From CAZMOK01 sp964567785 (GTDB lineage: Bacteria > Bacteroidota > Bacteroidia > Bacteroidales > JAGOPY01), in assembly GCA_964567785.1 (NCBI GenBank), contig CAZMOK010000065.1, forward strand, positions 1 through 16,670: a stretch of DNA of 16,670 nucleotides. Direction: 5' to 3'. Of the stretch, positions 13,672 through 16,670 are shown in pieces. Positions within the stretch are counted from its first letter, which is position 1, and each line of letters begins with the position of its first letter. The position numbers and the translations under genes were made by a program. The notes beneath the pieces are model-generated. The model was not told the DNA's origin, did not search any database, and saw only the letters and a program-made list of their open reading frames with translations.

Positions 13672-14699
13672 TTCTTCTCCTCGTTCACTCCTGTCCTCAG
13701 TGAATGGAAAATAGCTTCCAGTTCCCTTAAATGGTTTTTCTTTTCTTCATTAGGGTAATAGATATACCCATCCAATGTGAATACTTTATTGGTGTGATCA
13801 TCCAGGAACGTATAACTGATGAAAGGCCCGCCCATAAAATCGTTCTCAACATCCCAGAGCCCACGTGTTTCGACTGCATAATCGGCCGGGAAGCTCTCTG
13901 CATAGAGTGTTACGGGTTCATAGAATTCATCGGCAACCTTCATGTAGGAGCCTCGTGAAGGGCCGCTTACATATTCTTTGGTAACCTGGTCGCGCAAAGC
14001 GATGATATGGTCTTTGTCGAAAACAATTGTATCCAGGTAATCCTGTGTATAGATCAGGATGCCCAGTTCAACATCCTGTTTTACTTTTTTAACCGTATGC
14101 CGCAGCCAGAGAAAGCCCTTTTCCTCTTCGGCAATGTAAAATCCTCCCGGAATTTCCAGATAGATCCCGAATTTATTCCCCAGCTTGGAGGTTATCCCTA
14201 TGTCCTGCGCCATCTTAAAGTTCTTAAGCACCCTTTCCCTTTCAAGTTTGTTGAACATCTCCAGGTAAGTCTTCTTTTGTTCTTCGAATTTCTCAAAAAA
14301 AGCCGCTTTATCAGGGGCAGTGATCTTAATTACACGCTGCGGGTACGACCACAGGTCTTTTTTTGTTTCTGCAAGCACATCGCCTTTCCATTCCGGATCT
14401 ATATTCACAATGAGGATATTATGGAACTTCTTATAAAGGTCGTTCAGGTTTTCATCCGCTATATTCAGGAAACCGAACATGGGCTCAGGCTGGGGCAATC
14501 CCGGGAGTTCCCGCCCCAAATAAGACCTTATCACCTGTCCCATATCACTGTTCCACTGGTCTTTCGTATTAGTAACAACAAGGATCATGTTTGTTTTACC
14601 GGTTGACCTTGGCTTACCTGAATCTCCTGAAAAACATCCGGAAAGCAAAAAGCCTGAAACTAAAAGCAGTGATAATATCGTTAAACTGATCTTGGTCAT
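13668..14699 (-). CDS. DUF4837 family lipoprotein
   Basis: A 343-residue lipoprotein with signal peptide and lipobox LSGC (C22). The mature protein matches my memory of the DUF4837 family, found almost only in Bacteroidota: NMILVVTNTKDQWNS near residues 37-51, a repeated alpha/beta plan with ILIVNIDPEW, an IPGGFYIAEEEKGFLWLRH centre, and a GLWDVENDFMGGPFISY block in the last third. Function is unknown; no catalytic motif is visible. It lies 111 bases downstream of the LysM transglycosylase gene on the same strand, so the two may share a transcript, which would hint at a cell-wall or envelope role. The 3' end overlaps the stop of the opposing small lipoprotein gene. Confidence 0.85.
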   Translation of the reverse strand: MTKISLTILSLLLVSGFLLSGCFSGDSGKPRSTGKTNMILVVTNTKDQWNSDMGQVIRSYLGRELPGLPQPEPMFGFLNIADENLNDLYKKFHNILIVNIDPEWKGDVLAETKKDLWSYPQRVIKITAPDKAAFFEKFEEQKKTYLEMFNKLERERVLKNFKMAQDIGITSKLGNKFGIYLEIPGGFYIAEEEKGFLWLRHTVKKVKQDVELGILIYTQDYLDTIVFDKDHIIALRDQVTKEYVSGPSRGSYMKVADEFYEPVTLYAESFPADYAVETRGLWDVENDFMGGPFISYTFLDDHTNKVFTLDGYIYYPNEEKKNHLRELEAIFHSLRTGVNEEKN

Positions 14700-14810
14700 A
14701 TTGAGGATATTTTTAGATATTAAAATCTCCTACAAGAATCGTACAATCTAATACCATATTGTCGCTATTTTCACGTTAATTGTTAGTTACCTGAAGTTTA
14801 TATACTTTCT

Positions 14811-16550
14811 TTAACTCTCAACAGCAACCTTCAGTTTCTGCCCCGGGTAAAGTCGGCGTGAATTCCCGATATTATTTAACGCTTTGATCTCACTCACTGT
14901 TGCGCCTTTGTACATTTTTGCGATATCCCACAGGGTGTCTCCCTTTTTAACCGTATGATAAACATATTTCTTCCCACCGGTACTGCTGGTATTACCGGAA
15001 TAGACCACGAGTTTCTGGTTTGGATGGATGGTAGTACCCCTTATGTTATTCCAGTTTTTGAGCTGGCTTACCGTACAGCCGTATTTATTGGCTATAAGTC
15101 CGAGGTTTTCCCCTCGACGAACAGTATGGATCTGTTTGTCGGTTATCGAAGCGGATGCTGTCGATCCGGATGAGCCCGAATATCTGCCGGGGTCATAGTT
15201 TGGCGACGGATATACAACCAGTCGTTGCCCCGGGTATATTGTGGTTCCCCTCAAATTATTCCATCGCTGGAGTGAACTTACATAAACCCTGTATCGTTGG
15301 GCTATTAACCCAAGGTTCTCACCCGACCTTACGATATGGATCTGCCGTTCCTGGGCTTTTTTGATTTCCGCAAGCAGTTTTTCTCTTTCTATACCGCTCT
15401 TAGTCTTAAAATTATAAATCTCCGCTTCCTTCTCTATGAAATCACCGATAAATTCCTTTGGAAGCCTCAGGAAGTACAGTTTATCTCCCTGCACCGGGAT
15501 AATTTCCCTTTTATACATCGGGTTCAGGAACCTTATGTCATCAATTGGAATGCCAAGTGACTCGGAAACCTGGTCGAACGCCAGCGGCTCATTAACGATA
15601 ACAGTGTCGATACCGTTGTAAAGAATGCCCGGGTGCACCGGGTAAAGGTTATGTTCAGGAGCGTAGTTCATAATATAGGTAACGGCGGTAAATGCGGGCA
15701 CATACCCTCTCGTTTCCCTTGGCAGGAAGGGCCAGATAGCCCAATAATTCTTAAGTCCGCCTGCTCTTCTTATTGCTTTGTTCACGTTCCCGGCCCCGGA
15801 ATTATAAGCTGCCATAACAAGCGACCAGTCGCCATAGATATCATAAAGGTCTTTCATATGCCGGCATGCGGCGTCTGTAGCCTTATATGGATCATATCTC
15901 TCATCTATGAGTGAGCTTACATTCAGGCCATAGACCTTACCGGTGGCGTACATGAACTGCCAGAGCCCTTTAGCCCCAGCGTGAGAACCTGCTCGCGGAT
16001 TCAGCGCTGATTCTACTATTGCAAGATACTTGAGTTCCAGCGGAAGGTCATACCTGTCGAGGTACTCTTCGAATAATGGAAAATATACCTCGGCCATTCC
16101 AAGCATTCTTGAAGTCAGGTCGCGTTTCTTGACTGCATAAAGATTTATATAGTTTTTGACTGTTTTGTTATAAGTAAGTTCTATAGGGGTTTCGCCGTTC
16201 AGTGTCTGTATCCTGTCGATATAGACAGAATCATGGTATTCAGGTATTTCATCCGGATCGAAGCCGTAAATGTTCAGTTCCTGGGTGTCGGTAGTGAAGT
16301 AATAATTTTTGAAGTATTTGATGTGCAGAAGTTCATCAAGTTTATCAGCAATTCCAGACTGTTCAACGATTTGCTCAGAAATGTTACTATTGTTTACCTT
16401 ATCAAGCACTTTTTGCTTAATGGTATCATCTGTGGCTAACGTTTCATTTTTGAGGGTATCGTTCAGGGCTGCAGCCTGCAGTGAGTTTGTCAATAACAGT
16501 ATGACTGATATGGCACCAAGAAATTGCATGGGTATATACAGGGATCTCAT
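14811..16550 (-). CDS. Lytic transglycosylase with three LysM domains (MltD-like)
   Basis: A 579-residue exported murein hydrolase. Signal peptide about 1-26 (ending LQA). Residues about 155-290 are an SLT lytic transglycosylase domain: LAIVESALNP with catalytic E180, then GAKGLWQFM, and VMAAYNSGAGNVNKAI. Three LysM peptidoglycan-binding domains follow: about 403-447, 474-517 and 531-576, each starting H-x-V-x-x-G-(E/D)-(N/T)-L. The plan is that of MltD. It should bind glycan strands through LysM and cleave them. E. coli MltD is a lipoprotein, but no lipobox is seen here, so the protein is probably periplasmic. Start: ATG at 16550, not an in-frame TTG at 16583, which falls inside the predicted promoter. 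The DUF4837 gene follows. Confidence 0.93.
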   Translation of the reverse strand: MRSLYIPMQFLGAISVILLLTNSLQAAALNDTLKNETLATDDTIKQKVLDKVNNSNISEQIVEQSGIADKLDELLHIKYFKNYYFTTDTQELNIYGFDPDEIPEYHDSVYIDRIQTLNGETPIELTYNKTVKNYINLYAVKKRDLTSRMLGMAEVYFPLFEEYLDRYDLPLELKYLAIVESALNPRAGSHAGAKGLWQFMYATGKVYGLNVSSLIDERYDPYKATDAACRHMKDLYDIYGDWSLVMAAYNSGAGNVNKAIRRAGGLKNYWAIWPFLPRETRGYVPAFTAVTYIMNYAPEHNLYPVHPGILYNGIDTVIVNEPLAFDQVSESLGIPIDDIRFLNPMYKREIIPVQGDKLYFLRLPKEFIGDFIEKEAEIYNFKTKSGIEREKLLAEIKKAQERQIHIVRSGENLGLIAQRYRVYVSSLQRWNNLRGTTIYPGQRLVVYPSPNYDPGRYSGSSGSTASASITDKQIHTVRRGENLGLIANKYGCTVSQLKNWNNIRGTTIHPNQKLVVYSGNTSSTGGKKYVYHTVKKGDTLWDIAKMYKGATVSEIKALNNIGNSRRLYPGQKLKVAVES

Positions 16551-16572
16551 AATAGTTCTATCGCTTAGGGTA

Positions 16573-16580
16573 CAAAAATA
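16573..16580 (-). promoter_or_regulatory. Putative -7 promoter element of the LysM transglycosylase gene
   Basis: TATTTTTG on the minus strand matches TAnnTTTG exactly, 22 bases before the ATG at 16550. The same octamer lies ahead of tetR. No TTTG is found at the usual -33 distance. It supports the ATG at 16550, since the longer TTG-started frame would begin within this element. Confidence 0.4.
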
Positions 16581-16670
16581 CAAAGGTCAAAATTAATGTA
16601 GTACTAACGGCCGCTAACAGGGCTGTAGTTCAAAATATTAACATTGGAAAGTGGAGAAAATTGTTTAGTC
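16581..16670. other. Non-coding end of window
   Basis: About 90 bases upstream of the LysM transglycosylase promoter. No gene, hairpin or repeat that I can support; it may hold the upstream part of that promoter or the edge of a neighbouring gene beyond the window. Confidence 0.4.

Noticed and set aside
14007..14606. Plus-strand 199-codon open frame inside the DUF4837 gene
   Set aside because: Antisense shadow: Phe/Ile-rich with no recognisable domain, while the minus-strand frame is a complete lipoprotein.
14700..14810. Small RNA or terminator between the LysM transglycosylase and DUF4837 genes
   Set aside because: AT-rich gap with only weak short inverted repeats; no stable hairpin with a T-tract and no exact TAnnTTTG box could be found.
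16551..16583. N-terminal extension of the LysM transglycosylase from a TTG at 16583
   Set aside because: The added residues overlap a TATTTTTG promoter element and spoil the signal peptide. ATG at 16550 fits better.

Overview
The window (16,670 bases) reads as ordinary chromosome of a member of the Bacteroidota, probably near the Bacteroidales/Marinilabiliales. The reasons are the family set (DUF4837 lipoprotein, DUF5723 barrel fused to thrombospondin type-3 repeats and OmpA, DUF2147), many Bacteroidota-type -7 boxes (TAnnTTTG), one of them with a perfect -33 TTTG box, and weak or absent Shine-Dalgarno sequences. The lineage is inferred from gene content only. No rRNA, tRNA, CRISPR array, insertion sequence or phage gene was seen. 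Coding density is high, and the longest gap between genes is about 213 bases.

Layout. (1) 1-1627, plus strand: an extended short-chain dehydrogenase/epimerase, then a long-chain flavodoxin with an unusual phosphate loop. (2) 1638-5757, minus strand: an MltF-type lytic transglycosylase lipoprotein and an 829-residue outer-membrane protein (barrel, seven calcium-binding type-3 repeats, OmpA peptidoglycan anchor). The latter has its own promoter and a leader of about 145 bases. (3) 5971-13118, minus strand: a compact eight-gene operon, in transcription order TetR regulator, TolC-like channel, HlyD-like adaptor lipoprotein, DUF2147 protein, two ABC ATPases and two ABC-2 permeases. (4) 13264-13671, plus strand: a small lipocalin-like lipoprotein. 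(5) 13668-16550, minus strand: a DUF4837 lipoprotein preceded by a transglycosylase with three LysM domains.

The operon is the centrepiece. Its gene set and order match the E. coli cecR-ybhG-ybhF-ybhS-ybhR drug/cation exporter, with three differences: the double ATPase YbhF is split into two genes, a dedicated TolC is encoded inside the operon, and a DUF2147 gene sits between adaptor and ATPases. The two ATPases have complementary defects. The first has a good LSGGM signature but lacks the Q-loop Gln and H-loop His. The second has both of these but a degenerate signature (LPLGW). When paired they should form one working and one degenerate ATP site. A cluster of palindromic TGGTTTAA-like half-sites overlaps the predicted tetR start of transcription and is a strong candidate operator. 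Twelve bases of it recur in the leader of the OmpA-type gene just downstream of the operon, hinting at shared control.

Most of the window concerns the cell envelope: peptidoglycan cleavage, a peptidoglycan-anchored outer-membrane protein, lipoproteins and tripartite export. I found no clearly undescribed system. The most interesting points are the split asymmetric ATPase pair, the DUF2147 insertion, the operator and its partial copy, and the altered flavodoxin phosphate loop.
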